Shown in pieces: positions 1 through 13,117 of a DNA stretch of 64,000 bases. Position 1 is the stretch's first letter. The number at the start of each line of letters is the position of its first letter. A program made the translations under genes and the position numbers. Below the pieces are notes generated by a model. That model had not been told where the DNA came from, searched no databases, and saw only the letters and a program-made list of their open reading frames with translations. The stretch covers positions 806,001-870,000 of the forward strand of contig NC_041004.1 of the NCBI RefSeq assembly GCF_004193775.1, read 5' to 3'. The DNA is from Glycine soja. Lineage: Eukaryota > Streptophyta > Magnoliopsida > Fabales > Fabaceae.

Positions 1-139
1 AACCGAAAAACAGTAGATCTTTGAAACAAGATTTCACATTTCTAAACTTGAGTTTTTTCCCCTAACAAGTGGCAAATTTTACTCTTGATTTCATAACGCA
101 CACTAACCCATTTAAAAATTTATAGAAAACAATTACTTA

Positions 140-178
<39 letters not shown>

Positions 179-750
179 TTTTTAAGAAACTAATATTTTT
201 CTAAACACGTACATGGACTGGGGACCATAGAGGAAAAATATAAAACAGCATTTAAAGCTCGACAAGTATAAGATATAAAGATTATCTATATATTCGGGAG
301 CAAGCCTCACATAGCTAGATAGACATTGATATTAAATATTAGTGAATTTGGAGTGTATCGGAAGATGGATATTTTTTTATGATTTTGAACTTACAACGGT
401 TGAAACTTCCACAAGGCATGAAATTTATTTATTTTTTAAATTATTTAGAGGCGGTTTGAAACTGCTGCTATGCAACAATTTTTTTAAAAAGAAATTTCTA
501 TTTTTCTACCTAATTTATCCTGTGATGACCATTCTTGTTCATATTCAACATACATAACGTAATGCTATTAAGCCTTATTGCATATTACATTATTCTATAT
601 TTCTTTCAATATAACATTTTTTTCTATATAATTAGCATTGCATATTATACAATTCTACGTTCTTTTTATTAATGTAACATTTTTTTATATAATTAGAATG
701 TAAAAATTTTACATTTCTTTTGATGCCTCATTTGCATTTGAGATATGCAA
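1..750. other. AT-rich spacer, nothing recognised
   Basis: Apart from the TA run, only short open frames without domain likeness are present. Confidence 0.6.
145..174. repeat. (TA)n microsatellite
   Basis: Uninterrupted TA run in spacer. Confidence 0.9.
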
Positions 751-759
751 CGACAAAAA

Positions 760-1245
760 GAGGATAGAGATATGCCTCCTTTGTATAAAATAAATTCTCT
801 TATTAAAAAGTATAGTAACATTTTAAAAATAAAGTCGTGTTCCCATCTGACTCGGTTATAAAATTTATTCTCACTATACAATTTTATATATGTGAAATAT
901 ATTTGAGAAAAAACCCGATCAAGAGCAGATTTACTTTTTCTCATTCATTTCTCCACGTTACACTGAGATTATAAACACAAATTGAAGTTTCCTTCTAAGT
1001 ATAGACATTCCTTGATTCAATTGTGATGATAATTAATGTGACACATCATAAAATCCAAAAATCTATATTCTAAACCTTGAGTAAATTAAGCAAATGGGGA
1101 ACCATGATAAGTTCGACTGTTGTATTTGAGATATGCAGGGGCAGAGATAGGGTAGAGATTTATTGTCTCACACTGCTACGTTCAGACTATTTAAGGTTTA
1201 CGAGGTTGTATAAAATAACTTCTCTTATTAAAAAGTATAATAGCA
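760..1245 (+). repeat. Diverged direct repeat, two copies ~425 bases apart
   Basis: TGTATAAAATAAATTCTCTT (781-) followed by ATTAAAAAGTATAGTAACAT recurs at 1207 with few changes. The TTTGAGATATGCA words before each copy (738 and 1126) also match. Unit function is unknown. Confidence 0.6.
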
Positions 1246-1249
1246 TTAA

Positions 1250-2270
1250 AACCAACAAACACAATAGCTTCATGTGCTTTAATTTAAATTTTAAATATAC
1301 ATTTCTCTTTACATGCAACAGACATAATAGCATAATACAAGATAACATCAATACTAAAACAAAATACGAGTTTGAATATGCGACAAAAGAACATGTTAGA
1401 CCTGCATGTGTCCACAATGGTCAGAGTCTCCCTAACAATAAGAGTTTTTGACTCAATAAAGGCAATCTTCCCAGGAATGCTAATATAAAAAATATATATC
1501 TGCAATAAAGCCAACATGCCAAAAATACACAACAATAAGGGAAATACATTACTAAAGTATATCTTGTTCATGCATTCACTAACGTCAATCAGCTCAATCC
1601 CATGCACTTAACCTGAAATGCAAGAAAGCCAAGATACACTGCATCAAACCATTATTAAGAACATTGTTGTTATAAACTAAAAGCTTACATAACAACACTA
1701 GGCAAGTACTAGTCTCATCTCATTTTACCAAAGCATCTTTAATTTCACTTTAACTAGAAGGTTTAGATCAAGTTAAAATGCATAATATTAGTTTAATTTT
1801 AGGATAATTATATGTTAGGATATAAGTCAGGAACGAGGAGAGGCAAAAAGGTAACAAGGAGGGGGATGGGAAATGGGAGAGGCATAAGCTTAGACTCATT
1901 CTGCTCTAATATTGAGAAAATAATGTAACTGTGTAAGTATTGTAGAAAAAAGAATAGCTTCTTATAAGAATGTGATTGAGGCACGTGTTGTGTGTGATTA
2001 AGAGTAAGCCTCAACAAGAGGGTGATTCCTATTCCAGATGTTGGCGTTTACCGCAAAGTAGTGTGAATTGAAGAAAGATGTTATTTGCCACTTCGAATGA
2101 ACTACTCTAGGTGCTCATGGAAACCAATGGTGACCAAGTGTTGTTTTTGTACTCGTCCTTGTTCTCATGAGCTGCCCATGTCAAACTATTATTCGAACAA
2201 AATATTGAGTCAAATTTTGTACAAATAGTTATTCATCATTGTTTCTCAAGAGTTGAGGGATTCCACAAAC
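1250..2270. other. Spacer, nothing recognised
   Basis: A minus-strand frame at 1284-1607 is hydrophobic (VFPLLLCIFGMLALLQIYIF) but matches nothing I know and has no splice context. Confidence 0.5.
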
Positions 2271-2271
2271 T

Positions 2272-2337
2272 ATTCACACTCAAACCTTGAGTTTAAAATC
2301 GAAAATTCACACTCAAACCTTGAGTTTAAAATCGAAA
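2272..2337 (+). repeat. Perfect 33-bp tandem duplication
   Basis: Two identical adjacent units (2272-2304 and 2305-2337) each begin ATTCACACTCAAACCTTGAG. No gene is nearby. Confidence 0.9.
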
Positions 2338-2934
2338 TGTGTTTCTGATTGAGTTTCAACTCTTTCAACTTGGAAATGATCTAATTGCAAGAAATGGTTG
2401 TGAAAATAGAAGGCACAAAAGCATATGTAACACAAGAGTTTGTGTTCCATCATCTTAAGAAGTTGTGTTTTCTTTTTTACATGGCACACTCACTTATTTC
2501 TATACCCTCCTTAAAAGTATAATTAGAAACTTAGTTGGAAACACATTTTGGTTTTAAACTCAAGGTTTAATAAATAATTTAAAATTTTAAACTTTTCTTC
2601 TTTTTTTATATAAAAATAAAGGCTAAATGTGAATAATTACTTTGGATTGTCATAACTAAATGTATGTTAATTACATACATATACACACATAAAGAGAAAG
2701 AGAGATAGGGAAGATGTATTTAGTGGAAGAATCATTTTTATTTGAGAATGTGGGAAATAAATATTAGCTATTATATCTTATCATAAATGGTAAAAATACT
2801 TTCTCATAAACAGTCAAAATTAAAGCAAACAAGTTATGTGAAACTTTTAAGAAGACACATAACTTTGTTTTAACGGTCATGGTTTACCAAGTGGGTGACA
2901 TTGCTAGTTTGGGAACTTTTCAAAGAAAGTTCAC

Positions 2935-3024
2935 AGATCAAGTTGATCCATAAGCATCATACGGATCAAGTTGATCCGAAAGATGTAAACTTTCTTCAAA
3001 CAGTTTACGGATCAAGTTGATCCG
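2935..3024. repeat. Three copies of the palindrome CGGATCAAGTTGATCCG
   Basis: The 17-base near-palindrome is perfect at 2962-2978 and 3008-3024 and slightly changed at 2935-2950. The copies are spaced about 27 and 46 bases apart, just before the GC-rich pocket. They probably belong to the same repeat unit. Confidence 0.8.
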
Positions 3025-3039
3025 TAACACTCACATCTC

Positions 3040-3420
3040 CACTTTCAGATCAACAATCTACCCTATCGCTGGCAACAATGGTGGAAACGACATGGTCACA
3101 ACGCTTACCTCGACAGTGGACGGTGACGAAGCTCCCTCGATGGTGGACGGCGACGTTGCTCTTCGCGGAAGCCTCCTCAATGCACCACGTCAACCTCCTA
3201 TTCACGGCAACAATGGTGGCAAGCTCCTCAACGAAGAAGAAGAAGAACCTCTTCCCACAACCTCCTCTTAACGACAACAACAAATAGAAACGTCGATGAC
3301 ATGAGCAACAACAATACAAAAATGCAGGAAGAAGAAGCGGAAAGGCTGTGAGGAAGAAGAGAAGAAAACCGCAGGAAGAAGAAGCGAAAACGCAGGCGGG
3401 GTGGGAGAGAGAGAGTCTCG
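3040..3420. other. GC-rich pocket with GAAGAAG repeats, no gene assigned
   Basis: Base composition is far richer in G+C than the surroundings. Both strands are open for 70-90 codons (plus 3017-3271; minus 3050-3319), with simple GAAGAAGAAG and GAGAGA runs after 3230. None of the frames reads as a known domain. It is probably a repeat or a captured exon fragment. Confidence 0.4.
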
Positions 3421-3477
3421 CGTTAATTTTTTTTAAAAATAAGTCAGGGATATTACAGCCTTTTCACTACAAGTGCT

Positions 3478-3508
3478 AGGTGCACCAACAAAAATGTTGG
3501 GTGCACCT
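3478..3508. repeat. Perfect short hairpin AGGTGCACC...
   Basis: AGGTGCACCAACA and TGTTGGGTGCACCT pair around an AAAA loop with one bulged G. It lies at the edge of the GC-rich pocket and may be a transposon terminus. Confidence 0.7.
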
Positions 3509-3524
3509 AACAACACTTTGTATA

Positions 3525-4145
3525 TTTCTATAGCCCAAGCTTGGGCCTATTACCCATCAAGAGTTTACTTTTTAGGCTTGGATATGCATAATCTTTATAT
3601 AAGTTCCTTGGACCCATAAGTTTATTTAAAGGCTTATTCATATTAAAAAGTGTAAAAAAAAAAAATTCTTTAACAAAATCAAAGATTTTCATTAAAAATA
3701 ATAAGGTAATTTTACACCACAAGATATGGTCAAAACTTGACTACAAATGTTACATGTGACAAACTACTAAAGCCTCTTAAGCCCCACAAAAAAAATCTTT
3801 ATTCCTACTATCAACCTATACTTATAGGAATTAACTTATTTCAAATATTAAAATGATATAAATTGTCAAACAACAAAAATAATTTTGTAATTTCATTAAA
3901 ATAATAATATTATTATATATCATATTAATAATAGTATTTATTTTAAAAAAAACTATTGTTTCTAAGTAGGTTAACCCATTAGGCTTATGATTTTTTAAAC
4001 GCTTATGACCTGACTTATTTAACTAAAAAAACTTTTAAAAAAACTTGAACATGATCTTTTTGTTAAATGAGTCAAGCCAACCCAAGCTTTAAATGAACTA
4101 GGTCATAGGTCCCAATGGGCAATTTGACCTACTTCCACCCATATA
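3525..4145. repeat. Possible non-autonomous DNA transposon with 'gggtggaagtaggtca' end
   Basis: The left part has GCCCAAGCTTGGGCCTATTA, and the right end read inverted starts GGGTGGAAGTAGGTCAAATT followed by GCCCATTGGGACC. Words such as TTAGGCTT recur inside. This resembles plant elements whose ends read like 'gggtgg..ggccc'. No coding frame is present and the exact limits are uncertain. Confidence 0.4.
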
Positions 4146-4149
4146 AGAG

Positions 4150-5185
4150 ATAAAAATGAAAAAAGAAGGATTTAAAATTAAAAAGGTGCATACTTAGATA
4201 ACTAAAAATGAATAAAAAAAATAAGAACCAAAATTGAAAAACACAAACTTACAATTATTAGAGAATAAAAATGAAAAAAAAAACTTAAAAAGACCAAAAA
4301 CATATTTAAATCTTCTTAAAGGGTGTAAATTAGTTTAAAATATCTTATAAAAAAATACAAAGGAAGTATATACAACCAAGAAAGAGAAAGAAAGATAAAA
4401 TTAAACTTGAAACGTAATAAATGATAGGGTAGAAGAGATAAACATACAATATAATATTATACAAATTATTATATCTATATTACTTCTCTAATATTGTGTG
4501 TGAATCTCTCTTATTTACCGTATCATTTATTGCATTTCAAATTTAAATTTATTTTCCTTTTTCTTTTTCTCTCTCTTAGTTGTTAGTTGTATATTTTGTT
4601 GTACAAGTATAATTTATTATAAAGAAATGAAAGTTGAAGGATGAAATCAAAACCAACCTTAAAATTAAAGAATCAACATACTAATTTTACTTTAATAAAT
4701 TTAACATAAATTTGTTTTAACACCAATCCCTTGTGGTAGGATGGAATGTTCAAGTAAAACTATTCCTAAAGCCAATTCAGGTAAGCAACATTTACATAAA
4801 ATTTCATAATGTTTTAGACTCTTTTTTTCTCCCTCTCCAAACTCATAATTAGATCCAACTTTATTTGTAAGGATTCCCCAACATCTTAATCGTGAGAAAA
4901 GCTGATAGGATTTGTTGTTATTGTCACATTGAATCCTGAAAAAGATGGAACACGCTAGAAGAGGAAATTGAACAGTGTGTATGTTATTTCTAAAACTTTT
5001 CGAAAACATTTTCGCAAATGATATGATGGAAAACTGTTCGAAATTGTTTCATCCAAAAACATGAAGGATATAACAGAAGGTCAAAAGCCATGGAGAAGTA
5101 AAAAATAGTCTATCCTTTCTCATTTAGATCTCCAAAACCATGTGCATTTGTAAAATGCCTTTTCTGACTACCAACATGTCCATTT
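4150..5185. other. AT-rich spacer, nothing recognised
   Basis: A-rich plus strand with short frames only. The minus frame 4701-5009 shows no domain. Confidence 0.55.
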
Positions 5186-5189
5186 AGAT

Positions 5190-5800
5190 CCTCACATAAG
5201 AAAATTCTCTTCTATTGTGGAATGCCTTGAACCAACCCCTCTAAGTCTTCCCAAAACTTTTCCTATGCCCTCATTAATTTTATGGCTAAGATTTTGTCTC
5301 CAATTCTTTTTGCATCCACCATGCTTTCTTTCCAAACCTTGTCCACCATAATACCTTCTTCATTTTTTCCTCTTCGTGTACTATAGCTTAAAACCAGTGA
5401 TATCCATCACCTTCGCTTTTTCTCCAACCCATTTAGTCTCTTGTAGGCACATAATGTTAATCCTTCTCCGAAGCCACCACTTCCATAGACTTACCTGTCA
5501 TAATACCAATATTCCAAGTAGCAAATCTGATCATCTGAACTTCTTTACCCATATTCATCCAGAAAAATTAGAGGACCCTTGCTCATTTTACACTACATCC
5601 GAGAGCACCGATGTAGCAGTCCCTGCTCATTTGACACTATATTCAGGTGATACAGCATGATACTTTTTGGTAACGGCCTGGCATTTACAAAAATCTCTCA
5701 TGAATGATCCATGATAGGTATAACCGTGAGTTTTACGTTGGTTGCCGAGGGCCTAAACAACCCTCCTCCTTAACCAGGGCTAGGGATTGACTATGAAGAA
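5190..5800 (-). mobile_element. RTE-clade LINE remnant (5' region and endonuclease), antisense
   Basis: Read on the minus strand, this stretch gives degenerate RTE-type endonuclease peptides in broken frames: RFATWNIGIMTGKSMEVV near 5530-5475, then INIMCLQETKWVGEKAKVMD near 5470-5410, then MVDKVWKESMVDAKRIGDK near 5350-5290. The last resembles the VDKxWKxSVVDVKRxGDRI block of plant RTE elements. The flank at 5730-5790 looks like the element's leader (GGTTAAGGAGGAGGGTTGTT on the minus strand). Frameshifts and stops make it inactive, and the reverse transcriptase part is absent. Confidence 0.75.
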
Positions 5801-6070
5801 ACATTGGCAGAGTTTGATGCCAAAGCAAATAAAAAAAAATGTTTAGAATATAATGCTGTTGGCATTCAACTCATCAACATATCTATCAATACAGGCAAAA
5901 ATTGATGAATTGATACTCTTTTTTGTTTTTTTGTTTTTGGCTCATGAAATCAAGGGATTGAAGTAAGCCCTGAGAATTTTGCAGGATTGAAAAGGTGAAA
6001 ATAATAAGTCTATCTTGCTAAACAATTGCAAAATGAGAACGTGGTGGCCTAAGGAACATGGATTCTGACC

Positions 6071-9000
6071 TTATGACATGACTCTGCTATTAATATGAGC
6101 TGCAATAAGGGGTCCAATATTCCCCTCCAGAACATAATTTAGGTCTGGCACCTCAACGCCTGTCTTTACATCATGTACTAACTTGTGCGGATGAGAGACA
6201 TACCTCCGAATTTCTTCTTGCCATAAATTGACAATGTTTTCCTTCTGTATACTTTTTATACTTGCAACTCCTTGTTCCTTTGTTGTCACTAGAAGTTTAG
6301 CTTTCAGTCTGTTTAGTGCTTTCATCTTATTTGCAAAGTGGCTTCTCTCACCTGCACAAAGACAACATAAAATGTAATTAAGTAGAATCCCCATTTTTAT
6401 GCTTAGCAGATTTTTCTTTTCAAAAAAAAGGGAAACTGACTTGGTAGTTATTTAGTTCTATGGAATGATTGTCAGGACATGTGGTTAAAAAGCAAATAAT
6501 GAGTGAACAAAAAATTAATTTCTTCCTCATGCACTGGCTAGTTTTCTCCATGTGTTACATTAATGTAACTGCAAGCTGGATTAACCATGACCAATTATAC
6601 AGACGATGCCTGGTACAACTATTAACCATTTCATCTCTTTAGGCAGCCATGTGAAACAATTTTCAAGGTCCTCAACCCTAAAGCACAAATTGAACAGTAC
6701 TAACTAGGCCTGAGAATTTACAACTGTGTATCAATCATGCCATAATATAGTGGCAGTCCAAGGTAGACCAATGTAGCAAAAGACATCTTAATCTCTTTTA
6801 TAATTTTTATTCAGCCATAAATACCCAATGGATAATTGAATTATATGAACCCATTTGATGATTGAATTCACTAAATATTTGTAATTTACATAAGCTTTCA
6901 AAATATAGGAACTAGTTGGTTTGGGAAAATGTCACCTTTGCTTTCATTTTTCACTTGTTTTAAAAGATTTTCCAATACAAATTTCTAAAAATAGGAAACA
7001 AAGTCAAAATAAGGGAAAACTCAACATTTCCTATACTAACCTTTGAAAAATGGAAACAAAATGAAGACAAGGTCATAGTTTTTGTAGTTATTTGTAAAAG
7101 ACAAAATGGAAACAGAAAACATAATCTTGAATATATAATGGAAAAAAACAGAAACTAAGAAGCCAACATCTCAACACAAACATATGCATACCATAGGATT
7201 GGACACTTATGCCAGTAGGTATATGCTGAATGCAAACTGTATGATCAGTTTGTCTCTTGTTTTTCCCATGAATCAAGGGAGATGAGATAATCAAATCCTC
7301 AGAATCAATTTCAAGATCACAAGCACTCTCAAGAAACATGGGAATAACATCTACAGTTGCTGAGCTAGCCTGCAAATTTTGAATTACTAAACAAATTATT
7401 TCATCAAATTTTAATACTTAGTTCATAAGCCTAAAAAACATTGTAGTTCCTTGATATACAAAGCCATTCTATGATTGTTATAATACAGCTCAATTCACTA
7501 TAGCAAAAATACAGTTAAACCTCGTTGTAGCAACTCAAGAAAGGTCACAGTGATCACAGTTTTACGATACATGCTTTAATATTCCATCAAATACAAATCC
7601 AACATGAATTTTTATATGCTATATGAAGGTTGTTTCTACAATACATAATATAATTTTTTTCCTACACACGGATAATTATGATTAATTAAATTTAGTAAAT
7701 TAAAAACATTATATTGTTAGCTTTTTTTATACACAAACGTAGAAAAATCTAATGGTGATATCAATATAGATTATTAATATTACGTGACGGAATTGAGATT
7801 AATATTCTATATAAGGTATTAGAAGACTTTTCTTCCCAAAAAGAGTTTTTCTATAATACAATTCCATATGAAAACAACACAGTATATCAGAAAGGAAAAC
7901 CAGCTTGCAGTTGAATAGGATGAAAGGAAATGTTCACACCTCAAGCTGAGAAGATTCATTTGGAGAACCTCTTATCAAGTAGTGAACTCCTTTTTCCCCT
8001 GAAAGATAGCCATATGCACACTCAAATTCAAACTCTATAATAGCAGAATTAATTCCTCCATTCTTGAACGGACACTTGTCAACAATTCTTCCTTCATAAC
8101 CTCGTCTTTTGGCCCATCTAAGATACATGCTTAGGATCTGTTCTGCCCAGAGCTTGATTAACGCAGACGTAGGCCAAGGACAGCAGAAAAAATTTACATA
8201 AATCGTTTGAGAACAAAAAATATGAAATCATATAAAGCAGACAACCAGCAACCCAGTTTTACAAAGTCTAGATAAAATAGATATGTTTATTATATGTATA
8301 ACACTCAAAAAATTTGGTACACTTCATAAGTTCTAGTACTTGAAAACTATGAAGCACAGGAACACCCACTAGGTGGCACAGGAACACTGATAAAATAGAT
8401 GTGTTTTAATTTTGTTTTTTTGTTGCGTTGAGATCCAAATCTGTTATTGTTGTGGTTTGATATTTTTTTGCCTACCGACAAAGAGGGCGACAGTAAAATT
8501 GTGTGCATTGTCTTGTTTGGAGAAGAAGGATAGAAAAAAAAAGGAAGAAAGAATGAAAGGGGGGAGGAAGATGAAGTGTTCTATTTTCGTTCCAGATCTG
8601 ATTCTGATTTTGTGGGTTGTTTATCCATGTTTTAATATATAATTTTATTTGCCTAAATTGAACTCATCTAGTTCAGGCATCGGAAAAAAAATGAAAAACA
8701 TAAAAAAAAGGAAAGAAGACTAAAGAAGAATCGACGGGCTCTCTTCTACAGTTCACTCTCTTTCAAAAATTAGGGTTTCCTCTCTTTCACTCTTACTCGA
8801 TGAGTCAGAATTGGAGAATGAGTTGGTGAGAATGCTGATAATACTAGATGTTTTATTTTATTTGTTGTTTTAGACATTGAACTAAGTTGCTTGTATTACT
8901 TTTTAATGTTAATTTTGCACTTTGCACCTTAATGCTTTATTTTGGTAGACCATTGGATTGTCTTTAAGTTTATAATATGCTAGTGTTGTTACTTATTTCT

Positions 9001-11953
9001 CATGTTTTTTTAATTTTTCAGTTTTTAAATAATTAAAAATATTAAAAAAAATTCTGTTTCCTAATAGTACCCATATCTTGAGATTTCTAGATTTTCTATT
9101 TCCCGTCCCCGATTTGGTGCATCCTAGCTTGAAGATAAATTCAGCAATAGTTAAGCTCACATATGAGTGAGGTTGTGCTAAATAAACAGTAAGTCTATTG
9201 GAGACCTTGTTTACTTGTTCCTACTTCAAGAGCAAAGCTCCAAGAATGAAGTAATACTAAAACTTCAACACCGGAAATTTTAATATTTTAAAGTAAAAAT
9301 ACCAATTCGATGATGGAAATTGATTTCTGTAGAAAAAAAGTAGGAGTTTATGACTGGTACAGCTACATAGTAAGGCAAATTAAAAAGTCCAGTTGCCAAT
9401 GGAAATCACTTCATTGCATGAGGAGAACAAAGATGATATTCATCTTCCACATGCATGCCTACCAAACTATATACAATTAAACTTCAGAACAACTGCTGAA
9501 GTGAATAATCAATTTTAGAGTGCACCATAATCATAATAAGGATTAAGTTTATACTAATATAGTAACACAAAAAATCACACATCAACCAGATTCACAAGTT
9601 ATAGTTTAAACATCATCATAATGAAGTTCAAACATTACATCATCAAACCTTTGGATAGATGCCCTTAGGTCCAGCTTTTATAACCAAACATGCTCCTGCC
9701 ATATCAAAAGGCCCTTTAAGAAGCTTAGAAATCTCGTACTGATCCACAATCTCACTCACATCCAATGATGTTTCATATGCTTGTTTATAAAGCCCATAAT
9801 CAATAGCATTTATCTCAGCCAACTGATTGATCAGCTTTGCTTCCTCTACCTGCAGGACATACAACAGGGCATCATATTGTTTTCAAATAATAAGAAAAGA
9901 AAAATAAAATAAATAAAACAAACTAGCATGGCATTTGTTATGTGTTTTAGTGGTATTAGCAAAGGTTCATTTTGAGCCATATGGCCAATAAAGCTATAAT
10001 TTTCATCTGTTAGTGACATTCTGGCCAACCTTAGCAAACATGTGTTTTTCAGTTTTCCTAAGCCATACATAATATATCATTCATTAAGAAGTATGGTGGA
10101 CCAAAGGCAACAAGCAAGAGGATTAACTGCAGAACTAAAGTTTACAGTAAATAGAGGTAATATAAGGTAATTCTGGTTGAATGAAAGATGCCATCCACAA
10201 ATCGAACGCTATCTTTGAGCTTTGTAGAAAATCCATCTAACTAAATATCATAACAATTATCTCGTATATAGAAGTATTCTTTGTACACTTCTTTCTTCAT
10301 TGTAATAGCTGCATTTCATTTTATTTTTTATTAGTGTATTAGAGTCCCCACATACCATTAGTTTAGAGGCTAACACAATTATCATTTCATACGAATCAAA
10401 TTTTATATAGAAGAGAAGACAAATAATACTGCCAAAATTCAGATGAAACTGACGGGAACAGAGCATTACCTTGTATTTCAAGTCCTTTAGAGAATCAACC
10501 ACTTTGGCACTGTTTGCCAACTTGACAAGGATGTCATTGGACTTAGCTGGATCATCCCACATATCAAAATCACGTACCATTTCTTCCTGCTTAATCCACG
10601 TTGCTTCTTCCATTTCCAAGGCTGTCGATGCAAACGTTTCAGCACGAAGAACTGCATCTTCAATTTTCCTTTTTAGAGAAAATAAACCTGACCATATTTG
10701 AATGATTGTTATGATTGACCGAAATAATAAGTGAAATAAAGCACTTACCTACAGCTTATATAAGAGACTATACTAATACTATCATGAGTTGTTATGTGAT
10801 ATTGACTTTACTTTGGCTAAATAAATTTGCAGAAGAGTCATTGAACTATCAATAATTTTCAAACAGCTTATAATTTGCTCTGAGTTTGTTCGGCTCAGGA
10901 AAGAGAAGAACAAACAAAACAAACCAACTAACTGAATAGAAAGGGGAAAATAGATATGCACGATCAGCTATGATCATAGATACAATTGGCATGAAGTGTA
11001 TGTGAAAACTACAAGGAGCAACATTCTTCAAACAAATTTATATGAACAAATAATGTTGTTTATAGATAGGCAAATGCTAACCAGCCCTAAGGACAAAAGT
11101 TATGGAAACAAAAAACAGAAAGTCTTTATTGGAAAAGACAGCATTTATTATATCAAAAAACAAAAACATTCAACACGTCCTTTCAGGTAATTTGATGCAT
11201 TTTCTAAAGTGTATTCAACCCCCCTTAACCATTGCCCTTAGGGAACCGATAGTAACCAGCTATACCCTTATAGATAATATAATAGTTGATGCCGTTTCTC
11301 TATTTTTATCATAGAATCAAGTTTAACATGCCTATATCTCTGTTGCATCATATATCCGAACTACTCATTATCTAAAAAGACTAAATGATAAGAGGTAAGA
11401 GGTCTCCCATTAATCCCATAGGCATTTTTCCAGAATCAGATGAGTGGGCCATTGACATTGGTGGATGTGGAACATCTATTGCAAAGAAAAAGATACCATT
11501 TATCATCATCCAAGTTTTTTTTTGAAGATTTAATCTACACCTAAAAACACATTTTCAAACCTCACTCTTTCATTTTCCACCTTCCCATTTTCAACTACAC
11601 ACATAACTAGTAATAAAAACCGCATCATCCACTATAGGAAACACCACAATTTGATAGAACCACTAAAGCCACTTTATCACAGACACAGACTACATAAGAA
11701 TTAACCAAAAGCAGTCAGTACATGCTCTTACACAAAAAAAGATAGCATTTTGGAACAGACCCACTTGTTTGTAGATATCCTTTTTGTTAGCCATGGAACT
11801 ACAAGCTCTAATCCTGAGAGAACATTGAAGAATTCGAGCACGTGGCTGCTTCTTAACCGTAGAAGAGTGCTGCCATTTAGAGCTGAAAGAAGATGCAACA
11901 TCATGAACCGTTCTTGCACAAGCAGGTTCAGACCCCACAGTTGCCATAACCAT
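6071..11953 (-). CDS. PRFB3: PrfB3-type chloroplast release factor-like protein (427 aa, 6 exons)
   Basis: The exons, in order of translation, are 11953-11761, 10687-10470, 9849-9649, 8152-7940, 7369-7192 and 6351-6071. Phase is kept throughout, giving 427 residues. The N-terminus is Ser/Arg-rich and transit-peptide-like. Residues ~65-200 match the helical N-terminal part of bacterial-type RF2, 205-275 the start of the RF core, and 320-427 the conserved HIPTG and GERSHFANKMKALNRLKAKLL-type end. Two hallmark motifs are missing. The stop-reading SPF tripeptide is SPN at 267-269, and the GGQ loop is replaced by HGKNKRQTDHTV (309-320), so peptide release is unlikely. Known family role: in Arabidopsis, PrfB3 stabilises plastid petB mRNA instead of terminating translation. 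I infer the same here. The first of two in-frame ATGs is used; the second, two codons later, is equally possible. The donor of exon 1 (GTCTGT) is weak. Confidence 0.9.
8390..8840. other. Purine-rich and UTR-like segment inside PrfB3 intron 3
   Basis: The intron between exons 3 and 4 (8153-9648) is about 1.5 kb. This part has a purine-rich block (8521-8575) followed by a CT-rich stretch with TTAGGGTTTCCTCTC (8771-8785), a composition typical of plant 5' untranslated leaders on the plus strand. No convincing open frame follows it. It may be a retroposed leader fragment or chance. Confidence 0.25.
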
Positions 11954-12440
11954 TAAGAGGAGCTAACAATGGAAATGGATGGTGATGATGCAACACAATG
12001 TGAAAAGGTGAAGAAGAAGGCCTTGTTTGTTCTCTCGTGAAAAGTGAATGCTGCTATGTTTCAAAGCTCAAGCTACCGTTTTGTTGTGTCCAAAGCAAAA
12101 TTGGAACACAGAAAATTTTGTTCCGTTGTTGCCTTATCCTGAAAGCGGAAATCATCAATTAAAGAGATTTGGTTCGCTGTGAAACAAGACAAGTGGACTA
12201 TTCTATAGCCACAACACAACGGTTTTGGGTTTCGGATTCGTAGTGGCTCAGCTCAAGGGTTTATATGGAAAGCACACTAATACTATTTTTTTAGTTTTTA
12301 CTCAAAAATATCAAAAGTTATTTCATATTTAAAAGTCAATTAGTGTTATTCATAATTAACCAAGATTTAAATCCTAAATCACTTACTTGAATTAACCGAT
12401 GTTGGTTTATTATTCTTTAAAATCTTAAATTCTTAACAAA

Positions 12441-12655
12441 TTTTGATTTAGTCTTTATATTTCATTTTATCTTATTTTAGTTCCTTAACTTTTTCTCATT
12501 TTTACTTTTGTTCTTCTAACTTTTTCTTCATCATACTTTTATTTGTTTTAATATAGATTAAAACTAATTATGGAAAAAAAAGTTAAGAATAAAAATAAAA
12601 AATTCAGGAACTACAAACATTTTTAAAAAAAATTAGGAACCAAACATATAATAAA
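12441..12655. repeat. Degenerate palindromic MITE 5' of PrfB3
   Basis: TTTTGATTTAGTCTTTATAT and TTTAGTTCCTTAACTTTTTC on the left pair loosely with inverted AAGTTAAGAATAAAAATAA, TTCAGGAACTA and TTAGGAACCAAA on the right. It sits upstream of the PrfB3 start, in the spacer shared with the SKP1-like gene. Confidence 0.45.
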
Positions 12656-13117
12656 CCTAAAAAAATAACTAATTTGTAAATTAATACCCATAATAATAAT
12701 TAAATTATTTCACTTTAGCTAATAATATCATAAATTTAAATTATTATTAAAATATCTATAAATAAATAATTTAAGTAGTAATTATATTTACTTTCCTACC
12801 AATAAGTTTAACTTGTGTTAGTATTTTTAATATATCAATAAATTCATCCACTTAAATAGAAAATAAGAGTATTTCTAACTATCTGTTATATATAAAGAAC
12901 CAAATGGAGAATACTTTTATTTTTTTCAATATATTTTATAATATAATTTACTTTTTATGTAATTTTAATATATTTTTTTGAAGAAAGTGAAACACATTTT
13001 TTAGTTTTTGAAAAAAATAAATAATACAATATTACTTCTACTGAGGCAGAGGCTCTACTTCAACGTTCATGTATTCTCTACTTCAACGTTGATGTTAAGT
13101 AGAGAATACATCGGTAT

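Noticed and set aside
11690..11956. Overlapping frames on both strands at the PrfB3 first exon
   Set aside because: Only the minus frame joins in phase to the conserved exon 2 (GLFSLKRKIEDAVLRAE). The others are shadows.
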